In this document: in pieces, positions 1 through 7,409 of the stretch
How the letters are laid out: every line of letters starts with the position of its first letter
Position numbering within the stretch: position 1 is the stretch's first letter
Source of the DNA: Paenibacillus sp. Soil522
Lineage (GTDB): Bacteria; Bacillota; Bacilli; Paenibacillales; Paenibacillaceae
Length of the DNA: 64,000 bases
Assembly (NCBI RefSeq): GCF_001428245.1
Contig: NZ_LMRV01000077.1
Location: 58,829 to 122,828 of the forward strand
Direction: 5' to 3'
The notes under the pieces: generated by a model
What the model was told of the DNA's origin: nothing
Database searches by the model: none
What the model saw: only the letters and a program-made list of their open reading frames with translations
Position numbers and translations under genes: made by a program

Positions 1-45
1 AGTTGTCAGACGGCAGTGTAACGATAGAAAAACTGTCGATTGGAA

Positions 46-291
46 CCTCATCTGTCGAAATAGAGTAAATCCTTTTCTCTATTTCCTCAAAACTAACCCA
101 AACCGCATAATTAGAGAAAGTAACTTTCTCTAATGTCCACGTACCCCCGCAAACTGGCGCCTAACACGCCTCATCTGCCGAAATAGAGTAAATCCTTTTC
201 TCTATTTCCTCAGAACTAACCCAAACCGCATAATTAGAGAAAGTAACTTTCTCTAATGTCCACGTACCCCCGCAAACTGGCAGCTAACGCG
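46..291. repeat. Two tandem copies of a 123-bp hairpin repeat
   Basis: Copy 1 is about 46-168 and copy 2 about 169-291, nearly identical with a period of 123 bp. Each copy has two inverted repeats: AAATAGAG...CTCTATTT with a 10-nt loop, and TTAGAGAAAG-taa-CTTTCTCTAA, a perfect 10-bp stem. No T-run follows, so they are not ordinary terminators. The repeat sits just downstream of the minus-strand nuclease gene. The element is non-coding as far as I can see. Confidence 0.85.
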
Positions 292-300
292 CCACTAGCC

Positions 301-1059
301 TTACAACCGAAGCTTGACTCCAGCGCTTGTCAGTCGGTAGGAACGTATGCGTTGACCGCCAGAAGCTTGCTCTATTAATTTTAAATGAAGCAGACGACTT
401 AAGTTTTTACGAGCAGTAGGCGCACTAACCCAAAGCAGCTTCCGGGCATCCTTCGGACTGAAGGCTGCTCCGTTCACACGGCGCTGCGCCCATCGCAGAA
501 GTTCCCGCGCGGGTGAGGACAATTGCAGATAAAGCGCGTCTGTACGTCCAAGACCGTAAAATTTCCCTAGCAGCTGCTGGATAAACTGCTGGCATTGTCT
601 TGGTCTTTCCCGAAGGTCGTCATAGGAAAAGCGCACAACGATCCAATCGTCCAAGACGAGCTGGTTTTGCCGAAAGCGATCATCCGAAAATTTCCGCCGT
701 GATGCATTTTTTTGATGCGTCCCAAAGCCATCTATTTCGATGGAGATTCGAAAGGGAGGGCGAATATAAGTAAAGTCGAGAAACCGGCTGCCATCGCGAT
801 AATCATTCACCTCATACTCCGGATGCAAATATTCAAAGCTGCCCAGCACCTGCCACCAGATATCGATTGCAAAAAGCTGTTCGCTATGATCATCCCGCTC
901 TACAAGCCGACGTCTACGCTCACTTGTAGGCTCACGCAGCTCTGTATGCTTGAGTATCCATTCCCTATAGGCCCGTTCAGCCGTACCCAGTTTACCGGTT
1001 ACCCCAACATCCACTCCGGCCAACGCCATCCGATCCACCATCAGACATCCCGCTCCCAT
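301..1059 (-). CDS. DUF559-like (PD-(D/E)XK fold) nuclease with C-terminal winged helix, putative
   Basis: The 252-residue protein has a central segment (about residues 90-165) with FLDFTYIRPPF, SIEIDGFGTH and DDWIVVRFSYDDL. This pattern resembles DUF559/very-short-patch-repair-like nucleases, with the acidic residues of FLDF and EIDG as candidate metal ligands. The last 60 residues (KDARKLLWVSAPTARKNLSRLL) read like a winged helix. The start is uncertain: ATG at 1059, 1041 and 1029 are all in frame. The first 20 or so residues lie inside a 110-bp tandem duplication, so a second copy of the start region exists upstream but runs into a stop in another frame. No partner methyltransferase or restriction gene is nearby. 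The DNA target and role are unknown. Confidence 0.55.
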   Translation of the reverse strand: MGAGCLMVDRMALAGVDVGVTGKLGTAERAYREWILKHTELREPTSERRRRLVERDDHSEQLFAIDIWWQVLGSFEYLHPEYEVNDYRDGSRFLDFTYIRPPFRISIEIDGFGTHQKNASRRKFSDDRFRQNQLVLDDWIVVRFSYDDLRERPRQCQQFIQQLLGKFYGLGRTDALYLQLSSPARELLRWAQRRVNGAAFSPKDARKLLWVSAPTARKNLSRLLHLKLIEQASGGQRIRSYRLTSAGVKLRL

Positions 1060-1222
1060 CTCCTGAGATAAAAAAACGCTCGCTTCGAACGAATGTCCGA
1101 AGATTCACCAGCCCCAACATCCACGCCGGCCAACGCCATCCGATCCACCATCAGACATCCCGCTCCCATCTCCAATAAAAAAACACCGCTCCGCTTCGAA
1201 CAAATGTCCGAAGAAAGAGCGG
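1002..1222. repeat. 110-bp tandem duplication covering the start of the DUF559-like gene
   Basis: The segment starting CCCCAACATCCA at 1002 recurs at 1112 with few differences (period 110). It covers the ribosome binding site and first codons of the minus-strand nuclease gene plus part of the terminator hairpin of the upstream protease gene. Because 110 is not a multiple of three, the upstream copy cannot be read through into the gene. Confidence 0.85.
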
Positions 1223-1224
1223 TG
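1177..1224 (-). terminator. Rho-independent terminator after the SepM-like gene
   Basis: On the minus strand CACCGCTC (1224-1217) pairs with GAGCGGTG (1191-1184), with an inner CTTCG...CGAAG pairing, followed by seven Ts (1183-1177). It ends transcription of the protease gene at 1337-2380. A decayed copy of the inner hairpin is in the downstream duplicate. Confidence 0.8.
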
Positions 1225-1336
1225 TACTTCACCTCATACCATTGTAGTTGAGCAGCGAGCAGATGTCATCAGCCCAAACTAACCTTTTATGACATTAATG
1301 ATGTATCGGCTTTAATGTCAACGCGCTCAACTGTCT

Positions 1337-2380
1337 TTACGCTCCGAGCCGCTCCAAATAATTCATAGCTTCAGCAAGCGTATGAACGGGAACGATCGTA
1401 ACTTTATAGCCTCTTTTACGGGCCTCGTCCAAAATATCCTTTTCATTGCTGTCAGAAGCCTTCACATCCGCCGGACAAAAAAATATTTCTACGCCTGCAA
1501 GCTCGGCAGCAATGATCTTGTCGCGTATGCCGCCGATTTGTCCGACATTGCCGCCCGCGTCGATCGTTCCGGTGCCCGCGATAAACTTGCCGTGCGTCAG
1601 TTCGCCTTCAGTCAGCTGATCCAATATTTCCAGGGAAAACATGAGCCCTGCGGATGGTCCGCCGATTTCCGATTCCTTATATACCACACTTACCGGAGGC
1701 TTGATCGTATATTGATCCTCGCTTACAATTCCGATCCGCGGCACAGCTGCATCATCACCGTCATCACCATATAGTTCAACCGTGAGAGTGTGTCTTTCCT
1801 TACCGCGCAGCACGACCAGCTCCAGCATATCGCCAATCTTTTTGCTTTGTACGATTACGCTGGCCAGCTCGTTAATTCGCGTCACCGGCTTGCCCTCCGC
1901 CTCAACGATTACATCTCCCGGAAGAAGCATCCCAGCCGCCTTGGATTCCGCATATAGCGCCTGTACAAAAATGCCGGTATACGTCATTGGAATGGGCTGT
2001 CCAGCCGCTTCGAGCGATGCGACGACCGCGTTGTTTTGGGAGCTATTCATCATATGGTCGAGCAGGATTCCGTACTCGGCATCGGTTAGCGTGCCGCGGA
2101 CCTTTACGGATTTTCGAATTTCAGTGTCCTTGGCAAACAAGCCGTAAAGCAAGGTTAACGCATTATTTGCTTTTATAGACAACACGGTCGTAAGGTTGAA
2201 GCTGCCTATCTCGGAAGCGTGTCCGTTTTCTACCTTTACAAAGTCCGTCAGCTTCTCAATCGTACCAGGCTGATAAATGTAATAAGGCAAGGGGATCAAG
2301 GTCAGCAGCGCTAAAATAAGGATCAAAGAGAGCAGCGAAATTAGTCTTTTTTTATTGCTGGCGTTCGTATTTCTCGTCAT
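1337..2380 (-). CDS. SepM/YlbL-family PDZ-Lon serine protease
   Basis: This 347-residue membrane protease has one N-terminal membrane segment (about residues 12-34), a PDZ domain (about 130-205, with MLLPGDVIVEAEGKPV) and a Lon-type S16 protease domain. The Ser-Lys dyad is visible as S243 in GGPSAGLMFS and K288 in GGIRDKIIAA. The active site is expected outside the membrane. Relatives cleave peptide pheromones (SepM in streptococci) or the SOS division inhibitor YneA (YlbL in B. subtilis), and the substrate here cannot be told. GAGGAC precedes the ATG. The gene is monocistronic with its own terminator. Confidence 0.9.
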   Translation of the reverse strand: MTRNTNASNKKRLISLLSLILILALLTLIPLPYYIYQPGTIEKLTDFVKVENGHASEIGSFNLTTVLSIKANNALTLLYGLFAKDTEIRKSVKVRGTLTDAEYGILLDHMMNSSQNNAVVASLEAAGQPIPMTYTGIFVQALYAESKAAGMLLPGDVIVEAEGKPVTRINELASVIVQSKKIGDMLELVVLRGKERHTLTVELYGDDGDDAAVPRIGIVSEDQYTIKPPVSVVYKESEIGGPSAGLMFSLEILDQLTEGELTHGKFIAGTGTIDAGGNVGQIGGIRDKIIAAELAGVEIFFCPADVKASDSNEKDILDEARKRGYKVTIVPVHTLAEAMNYLERLGA

Positions 2381-2562
2381 GAAACAAGTCCTCTTTCTGT
2401 TTGGGGCGGTTTAGTATAAGATCATTTTAACAGAAGATGGTGAATTGTGAGTAAAAATTTGGAAGGTTATAATTATGAAGGGGCCGAATTCATTGTCAAA
2501 ATGGCAAAGTGCCGCTGCAGGTAAATGGGGAAATAAGTGTTTCGTATAGGAGCTGAGCATCA

Positions 2563-2946
2563 TTGATTCGAGTAGCTGCTGCAATCATTGAAAACGAGCA
2601 GGGATTATTGTTAATAGCAAGGCGTAGGCCGGAGAAGTCGCAGGGCGGGCTTTGGGAATTTCCTGGCGGGAAGCTGGAGGAAGGCGAGTCGCCTGAGGCT
2701 TGTCTGCGAAGAGAGCTAATGGAAGAGATGGGCATCGAGATCGCTGTAGAGAAGCGTTTTGGCGTGAATGAACACAGTTATGGCGCGATCCGTATCCAAT
2801 TGACCGCTTATGAAGCTAAGCTTGTTGCTGGAGACATTAAGTTGATCGATCATGATGAGTATAGATGGGCTCAAAAAGAGCGGTTAGCCGATTATTCATT
2901 TGCTCCAGCGGATATCAAGTTTGTTGCTATGCTCATGCAAGGTTGA
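2563..2946 (+). CDS. Nudix hydrolase, MutT-like (deoxy)nucleoside triphosphate pyrophosphohydrolase
   Basis: The 127-residue protein carries a complete Nudix box at about residues 35-57 (GGKLEEGESPEA...RRELMEEMGIE), the Mg-binding helix that hydrolyses nucleoside diphosphates linked to another moiety. WEFPGGK just before the box is typical of MutT enzymes that remove 8-oxo-dGTP, so a nucleotide-pool-cleaning role is likely. The start codon is TTG with AGGAG (2550-2554) a few bases upstream. The gene stands alone and an imperfect terminator hairpin follows. Confidence 0.88.
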   Translation: MIRVAAAIIENEQGLLLIARRRPEKSQGGLWEFPGGKLEEGESPEACLRRELMEEMGIEIAVEKRFGVNEHSYGAIRIQLTAYEAKLVAGDIKLIDHDEYRWAQKERLADYSFAPADIKFVAMLMQG

Positions 2947-2960
2947 GAAGGAGTAACAAG

Positions 2961-2999
2961 AAGCTGTCCCATTTGTAGATGACCTTGGGCGGCTTTTTG
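2961..2999 (+). terminator. Probable terminator after the Nudix gene
   Basis: AAGCTGTCCC and GGGCGGCTT form an imperfect stem around a loop of roughly 20 nt, followed by TTTT. There is one bulge and one G-U pair, so the call is moderate. Confidence 0.5.
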
Positions 3000-3095
3000 C
3001 TGCGCTGCGCGGGGTATAAAATCCGCGATAATCCATCGTCGTATCATGAAATTTTTTTGGATGCAGGTAAATTCTAGAAGGAGCGGTATCGAAGA

Positions 3096-3104
3096 TTGTC
3101 GAAA
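3096..3104 (+). promoter_or_regulatory. Spo0A-like box (TTGTCGAAA)
   Basis: TTGTCGAAA matches the known Spo0A-P binding consensus exactly and lies 47 bases before the start codon of the membrane histidine kinase. By position it could act near the promoter. It was found by eye only. Confidence 0.5.
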
Positions 3105-3151
3105 TATAGTAACGTAGAATGGTTTGTATTTTTGATATTTTGAGGTGTCCT

Positions 3152-5053
3152 ATGAAAGCTATACCTAAATTCGTAATCGTCCTTGTCATATCGTTATTTA
3201 TAGCCATTCCGTTTCTATCCACGCCTTCCTATGCCTTTTCGGATACGCTGACTACCGCGATTACAGAATGGGAAATGATGTGGGAGAAGGATTCCAGTAA
3301 TACGGTTCAGAATGTTATTTCCAACAATAAATCTGGTGAGTGGCATTCCTTCTCTTATGAAGATAAATTGCCTGTAAAACCGGCTAATGTTCATTCGGCA
3401 TGGCTCAGATTTCAGCTCCCTGCATTTGATTTAGCAAGGCCAGCGTTGTTAATAAGCAAGCTTACTGCCAAAGATGTCAAGATATTTATTGACAATAAAC
3501 TCATTTATGAATCTCATCGGAATTATCCGTATAACAAGAACGAGATTTTACTCTCATTAAACCCCAATGAATCCAAACAAATGGTATATATTCTTTTGCA
3601 TACGGATTCCGCCTGGTTAGGCTTGAAGAAACAAATTATTGTAGGTGAAAACCAGATTCTCAGTAAAGACTATCTGAAGAAGGATATTTTCGATGTTGTT
3701 ATTGGAGGAGCGCTTGTATTTGTTTCGCTGGCTATGTTTTTATGCTTCATTTTTTTGAACAAATCTTATTTAGTTGGTTTGAGTTCGCTTTGTATTTTTA
3801 TTTTTTCAATCGGAGTAATGATTCTCGCTTTAACCCCTTATTTACATACCGTATATAAGGACTATGGGCTGGTCATTTATTATATGTTCGATGTCGGTTC
3901 AAATCTATTGATACCTTCTATTTTTTTCTTTTTTGAAAAGATATTCGGTAGAGGACCTTTTGGACTTGTCTCCCGATTTAGAAAGCTCCAAGTCGTTGTT
4001 TCGACGATGTCTATTTTATGGCTGTTGGCTTCTTTTACTTCAGATAAAATCGGTAATCTGTATACAACAGCTACAATCTTTACTTTCGGCGGATCGATCA
4101 TTATAGGTAATAGCTTACTCATCATTTTCCTTGTTAAATATTGCTTGCAAAGAAATAAAGATGCAATTATTTTAACGACAGGATTTGGTATGTTTGCTGC
4201 AATTGGCGTCTCAGAAGTAATATGGTATTTTATTCAAGATATGAATTACGATCTGTTTTTTTGGAAATGGGGCATTCTTAGCTTTGTAGCATCGCTTATC
4301 ATCATATTGGCCAGAAGAATATTACAAAACTACGAACAGGTTGTAAAATACTCCAAACAGCTTGAGGTTTTTAATAATGAGCTTCAGCGGTCTGAAAAAA
4401 TGGAGATCATCAGCCAATTGGCTGCTTCGGTAGCTCACGAGGTACGCAATCCCTTGCAGGTTACAAGAGGTTTTCTTCAGCTCCTTCGTGAGAAAACGAC
4501 GAGTGATAAGGATAATAGCTTTATGGTGCTGGCGATAGATGAACTAGACCGGGCATCGGAAATTATTACAGACTTTTTAACGTTCGCTAAACCCCAGCTT
4601 GAGCAGACGACACTTCTGAATGTTGCGGAAGAGATTCAGAAGATTGAAGGAATACTGGCTCCGTTAGCGACTATGCAAGGCGGAATTATCAAGGTTGATT
4701 TAGCATCCGATTTATATGTACGCGGAAATTCATCTAAATTAAAGCAGGCGCTTATAAATATTATTAAGAACAGTATCGAAGCCTTAGATAAAGATGGGAT
4801 CATCCATATCCGAGCCTACATGGATGACTCCGGCCATGTAGTCATTTGCATAAAAGACAATGGTGAGGGTATGCACGAGGCTGATTTAAAAAGACTGGGT
4901 GAGCCGTATTATTCCAAGAAAACGAAAGGAACCGGCTTAGGATTAATGGTGACTTTCCGAATTATTGAAGTGATGCAGGGCAGAGTTGAGTTTATTAGTG
5001 ACAAAGGGGTGGGCACGGAGGCCATCATTCATATCCCTTCAGTGAATAAATAG
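3152..5053 (+). CDS. 7TM-type membrane sensor histidine kinase (sporulation-kinase-like)
   Basis: I chose the ATG at 3152, preceded by GAGGTG, over the in-frame ATG at 3119 because it begins directly with a signal peptide (MKAIPKF...). The protein is 633 residues: signal peptide to about residue 30, an extracytoplasmic domain to about 185 resembling 7TMR-DISM sensors, about seven membrane helices (185-395), a coiled linker, the H-box AHEVRNPLQ with phospho-acceptor H429, and a C-terminal HATPase domain (IIKNSIEAL, DNGEGM, GTGLGL). The kinase half resembles Bacillus KinB/KinC-type sporulation kinases. No response regulator is adjacent, as is usual for phosphorelay kinases. A Spo0A-like box lies upstream. 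The signal sensed is unknown. Confidence 0.85.
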   Translation: MKAIPKFVIVLVISLFIAIPFLSTPSYAFSDTLTTAITEWEMMWEKDSSNTVQNVISNNKSGEWHSFSYEDKLPVKPANVHSAWLRFQLPAFDLARPALLISKLTAKDVKIFIDNKLIYESHRNYPYNKNEILLSLNPNESKQMVYILLHTDSAWLGLKKQIIVGENQILSKDYLKKDIFDVVIGGALVFVSLAMFLCFIFLNKSYLVGLSSLCIFIFSIGVMILALTPYLHTVYKDYGLVIYYMFDVGSNLLIPSIFFFFEKIFGRGPFGLVSRFRKLQVVVSTMSILWLLASFTSDKIGNLYTTATIFTFGGSIIIGNSLLIIFLVKYCLQRNKDAIILTTGFGMFAAIGVSEVIWYFIQDMNYDLFFWKWGILSFVASLIIILARRILQNYEQVVKYSKQLEVFNNELQRSEKMEIISQLAASVAHEVRNPLQVTRGFLQLLREKTTSDKDNSFMVLAIDELDRASEIITDFLTFAKPQLEQTTLLNVAEEIQKIEGILAPLATMQGGIIKVDLASDLYVRGNSSKLKQALINIIKNSIEALDKDGIIHIRAYMDDSGHVVICIKDNGEGMHEADLKRLGEPYYSKKTKGTGLGLMVTFRIIEVMQGRVEFISDKGVGTEAIIHIPSVNK

Positions 5054-5092
5054 CGCTGGCCGCTCTAGAGGGAGCTGACCAGCGTTTTTTTT
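5054..5092 (+). terminator. Terminator after the histidine kinase
   Basis: CGCTGG(5054-5059)...CCAGCG(5079-5084), with inner CGCTC/GAGCTG pairing, followed by eight Ts. It separates this gene from the convergent peptide gene. Confidence 0.85.
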
Positions 5093-5098
5093 GTCATT

Positions 5099-5341
5099 TT
5101 ATTGCCATGCGGCTCCTTCTGAATTGTTCACGTTCGCAACCTCTTGAGGGCTCTGCGGAAGGACTAAATAATATTTATTGGCTGATTCTTCTAGTACTTC
5201 TACTTCGATTGTATCCGGTACATCAATGCCAAAAGCGTCTTTCACTGCTGCTTTAGGGTCTGCAATAAGCTTTTTCTTGAATTCGGCATCTTCCCATGCC
5301 TTTTGAATGATATGCTCTTGTAACGTTTGTTCTGCGGTCAC
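5099..5341 (-). CDS. NHLP-leader peptide with C-terminal Trp (putative RiPP or pheromone precursor)
   Basis: The start is the GTG at 5341, because AGGGTGATCA lies just upstream and the NHLP homology begins there; a longer frame to 5404 lacks support. The 80-residue peptide has a textbook nitrile-hydratase-like leader: QKAWEDAEFKKKLIADPKAA, FGIDVPDTIEVEVLEES, then YYLVLP. After the leader comes a tail of about 20 residues ending in SEGAAWQ, with Trp at the second-last position and no Gly-Gly cleavage motif. NHLP leaders normally feed peptides to modifying enzymes. The only candidate here is the isoprenoid-synthase-like gene 104 nt upstream on the same strand. There is no cyclodehydratase, lanthionine synthetase, radical SAM enzyme or peptidase-ABC exporter in the window near it. 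Confidence 0.8.
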   Translation of the reverse strand: MTAEQTLQEHIIQKAWEDAEFKKKLIADPKAAVKDAFGIDVPDTIEVEVLEESANKYYLVLPQSPQEVANVNNSEGAAWQ

Positions 5342-5395
5342 ATTGATCACCCTTCCGAATATGTATAAGTTTACCATACTCAGTTTAACATGGTC

Positions 5396-5404
5396 TTTCG
5401 ACAA
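5396..5404 (-). promoter_or_regulatory. Spo0A-like box upstream of the NHLP peptide gene
   Basis: The minus strand reads TTGTCGAAA, an exact match to the Spo0A consensus, 55 bases before the GTG start. It forms a pair with the box at 5426-5434, 30 bp away, which is about three helical turns. Confidence 0.5.
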
Positions 5405-5425
5405 TATCTATTTAAATTTACTAAT

Positions 5426-5434
5426 ATTCGACAA
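5426..5434 (-). promoter_or_regulatory. Second Spo0A-like box upstream of the NHLP peptide gene
   Basis: The minus strand reads TTGTCGAAT, one base off the TTGTCGAAA consensus, in the same orientation as the box at 5396-5404. It lies between the stop codon of the isoprenoid-enzyme gene and the peptide gene, which suggests the peptide may have its own regulated promoter. Confidence 0.45.
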
Positions 5435-5444
5435 TTAATAGATA

Positions 5445-6389
5445 CTATTGCACCTTCTTTGCTTCATAAGTAGACAAAAAGTACTCAAACCCGCCCTTAA
5501 GCAGCTGCTTTCTGTTTGTGTCTATCGTCTCAGTAACCTGGTTCAAATGATTTAGTAGAAAGGCGTGAAAGTCTAGTATCTCACTGGCTCCAGTATCCAT
5601 AGCCAGCAGCTTCCTATGATTGTCAAAAGCAAATTGCACATAGGGCTTCATGCATCCCCTAATATAGATCGCATTTTCAGCGTCTTTCTCAGTTAATGGC
5701 TCACCCGAGGCTCGTCCCGCAGCAATCATTGCCAGCAGGCCGTTATAGCTGCCTTCCGCCAAGTCTTCTTTCCAGTCCGCGTAGTCGTCAGCCATCTGAA
5801 GCGTCATCAGTACGAGATCGATGGCATGCTCAAGCTTATGTATGAATTCATCGCGTCCCGTTAACAGCAGCGCGCCTGTGCTGGCGATTTTGACGGGACC
5901 GGCTTTTCCTGCTGTGCGGATAGGCTCGTTAACAAAGTAATCGTCGCGGTCCTCATTCATTACGCTATCGGCCCATGTTGTCACATAACGGTGGTAGTAA
6001 CGCCAAAATGATGAATCTGATGGAAATAACTCGCGAAACACGCTGAACATTTCAAGCAGAAGCAGATTACCCAGTGCGAGCTGATCCTTCCATTTCGATG
6101 AAGGCGCACTGTCCATTACATCATCCTGAATAAAAAAATAGAGCATTCCATATACATTAGCTAATGCCAGGCGTTCACATTGCGAATCGCTTATCCCTGA
6201 CAGTTCCTTTATCCAAAAAGGGAGCAGGCTGCAAATATAGTCTTTGCCGCTCTCATGCTTCACCGGGTTGAATTTGTCTGCGTAGGCAAGGCCGACACTA
6301 TTCAGCGGCCCGGGAAAAGCCGCAATGCGATCTTCGGCCTCCTTGTAAACCTGCTCCAGCTGCTTTTTATAACGGGTATACCATTCCAT
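5445..6389 (-). CDS. Class I isoprenoid synthase-fold enzyme (prenyl synthase/prenyltransferase-like)
   Basis: The 314-residue, mostly helical protein carries two Asp-rich metal-binding motifs of class I isoprenoid enzymes: DDVMD at 89-93 (in FFIQDDVMDS) and DDYAD at 201-205 (in LQMADDYADWKEDL). This arrangement is shared by trans-prenyl diphosphate synthases, some terpene synthases and the ComQ peptide prenyltransferases. The length fits all three. The neighbour favours the last: directly downstream on the same strand is an NHLP-leader peptide with a penultimate Trp, the kind of residue ComQ prenylates in ComX. The start ATG has GGCGGAGG upstream. That it prenylates the peptide is inference. 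Making a free terpene, with the peptide unrelated, is the alternative. Confidence 0.75.
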   Translation of the reverse strand: MEWYTRYKKQLEQVYKEAEDRIAAFPGPLNSVGLAYADKFNPVKHESGKDYICSLLPFWIKELSGISDSQCERLALANVYGMLYFFIQDDVMDSAPSSKWKDQLALGNLLLLEMFSVFRELFPSDSSFWRYYHRYVTTWADSVMNEDRDDYFVNEPIRTAGKAGPVKIASTGALLLTGRDEFIHKLEHAIDLVLMTLQMADDYADWKEDLAEGSYNGLLAMIAAGRASGEPLTEKDAENAIYIRGCMKPYVQFAFDNHRKLLAMDTGASEILDFHAFLLNHLNQVTETIDTNRKQLLKGGFEYFLSTYEAKKVQ

Positions 6390-6757
6390 TGCTCCGCCTC
6401 CGCCATCATCAGAAAAGATTAAATGACAATACTAAATTACCTTTTGCAGCATATAAATTGTATACGAACGCTGTGAATCTTTTCTACTATATCATTTCAT
6501 AAACATGAAAATCTTAACATTTTTTTGAGCATTAGGGAAAAAGGGCGAACTACTTATTGAGTAAACAGAAGAAATCCAGTAAAATGGAGACAGATTAAGA
6601 TATTGAAAAGTTTGGTAGAGGCTTCTTTGTCACACTATTCTTACAAACTGGACTAAGGTCGGGGATAAACCTATTACCTGAGCAGGTTTAGAATTTAGTT
6701 CTCCTGCATTAAAGTTAATACCTAGATGAAAGTTCTTTAATGTGGAGGTAGTATGGC
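6390..6757. other. Intergenic region between divergent genes, with two inverted repeats
   Basis: This AT-rich stretch must hold promoters for both the leftward isoprenoid gene and the rightward amidase gene, but no promoter is convincing by eye. Two inverted repeats lie near the amidase gene: TAAACCT/AGGTTTA (6666-6690) and CATTAAAG/CTTTAATG (6707-6742). I see no coding sequence. Confidence 0.5.
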
Positions 6758-7327
6758 ATGAATAGAGATGCAGAAATTTATGTGCTCTTGACGAATACAG
6801 GGACTCTATTTTCGAAGACGATAAGATGGTATACGAAAAATATGTTAAATCATGCATCAATAGCTTTTGACAGCGATCTGAATGAGGTATACAGCTTTGG
6901 CAGAAAGAATCCGAGCAATCCATTTTTTGCGGGGTTTGTTAAGGAGGATGTGCGCGGTGAGTTTTTCGAGCATTCGACCTGCGCGCTGTACAGATGCACG
7001 ATCGACCATAGCGCCTATGTAAACATCAGGAATCAGATTCAATATATGGAGAAAAACCGGGATCAATACAAATACAATCTGCTTGGCATGCTTGGTATTA
7101 TGCTTAATATTGAGATGAAACGGGAATATGCTTATTTTTGCTCACAGTTTGTAGCCTCGGTGTTTGAGCAAAGCGGTGTGAATTTAGTCGATAAGCCGTC
7201 GTTGTTCGTAACGCCTGCCGATTTGGAAAAAACAGCATTGCTCGAGTTAGTATACCACGGCAGGCTGCACGCCTATACAGGCTGCCCAGAGGAGATTAAA
7301 GCGACAGGCACTTTCCGGACAGCTTAA
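6758..7327 (+). CDS. YiiX/NlpC-P60-like permuted papain-fold amidase or peptidase, putative
   Basis: The 189-residue protein has the order of a circularly permuted papain-like fold: an early His in the NHASIAFD strand (H32) and a later Cys at the start of a helix in YFCSQFVASVF (C128). This is the pattern of YiiX/YebB-like NlpC/P60 proteins. VLLTNTGTLFSKTIRWYTK at the N-terminus is also typical. There is no signal peptide, so a cytoplasmic location is likely. Some family members hydrolyse cell-wall peptides or lipids, but the substrate here is not evident. GGAGG precedes the ATG and a strong terminator follows, so it is transcribed alone. Confidence 0.7.
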   Translation: MNRDAEIYVLLTNTGTLFSKTIRWYTKNMLNHASIAFDSDLNEVYSFGRKNPSNPFFAGFVKEDVRGEFFEHSTCALYRCTIDHSAYVNIRNQIQYMEKNRDQYKYNLLGMLGIMLNIEMKREYAYFCSQFVASVFEQSGVNLVDKPSLFVTPADLEKTALLELVYHGRLHAYTGCPEEIKATGTFRTA

Positions 7328-7330
7328 AGA

Positions 7331-7362
7331 AGATCTCTCATGGAGAGATCTTTTTCTTTTTT
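7331..7362 (+). terminator. Terminator after the permuted amidase gene
   Basis: AGATCTCTC (7331-7339), loop ATG, GAGAGATCT (7343-7351), then a T-rich run to 7362: a perfect 9-bp stem. Confidence 0.9.
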
Positions 7363-7409
7363 AAAGAAGCAGTTAGCTCGTATATTACATCTTGGAGGCT
7401 GGTTATAAA

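Noticed and set aside
46-291. CRISPR array
   Set aside because: Only two copies of a long 123-bp unit with no short repeats and unique spacers; no cas genes in the window.
712-1071. Rightward frame opposite the DUF559-like nuclease
   Set aside because: Antisense shadow of a better-supported gene; no ribosome site and no recognisable domain.
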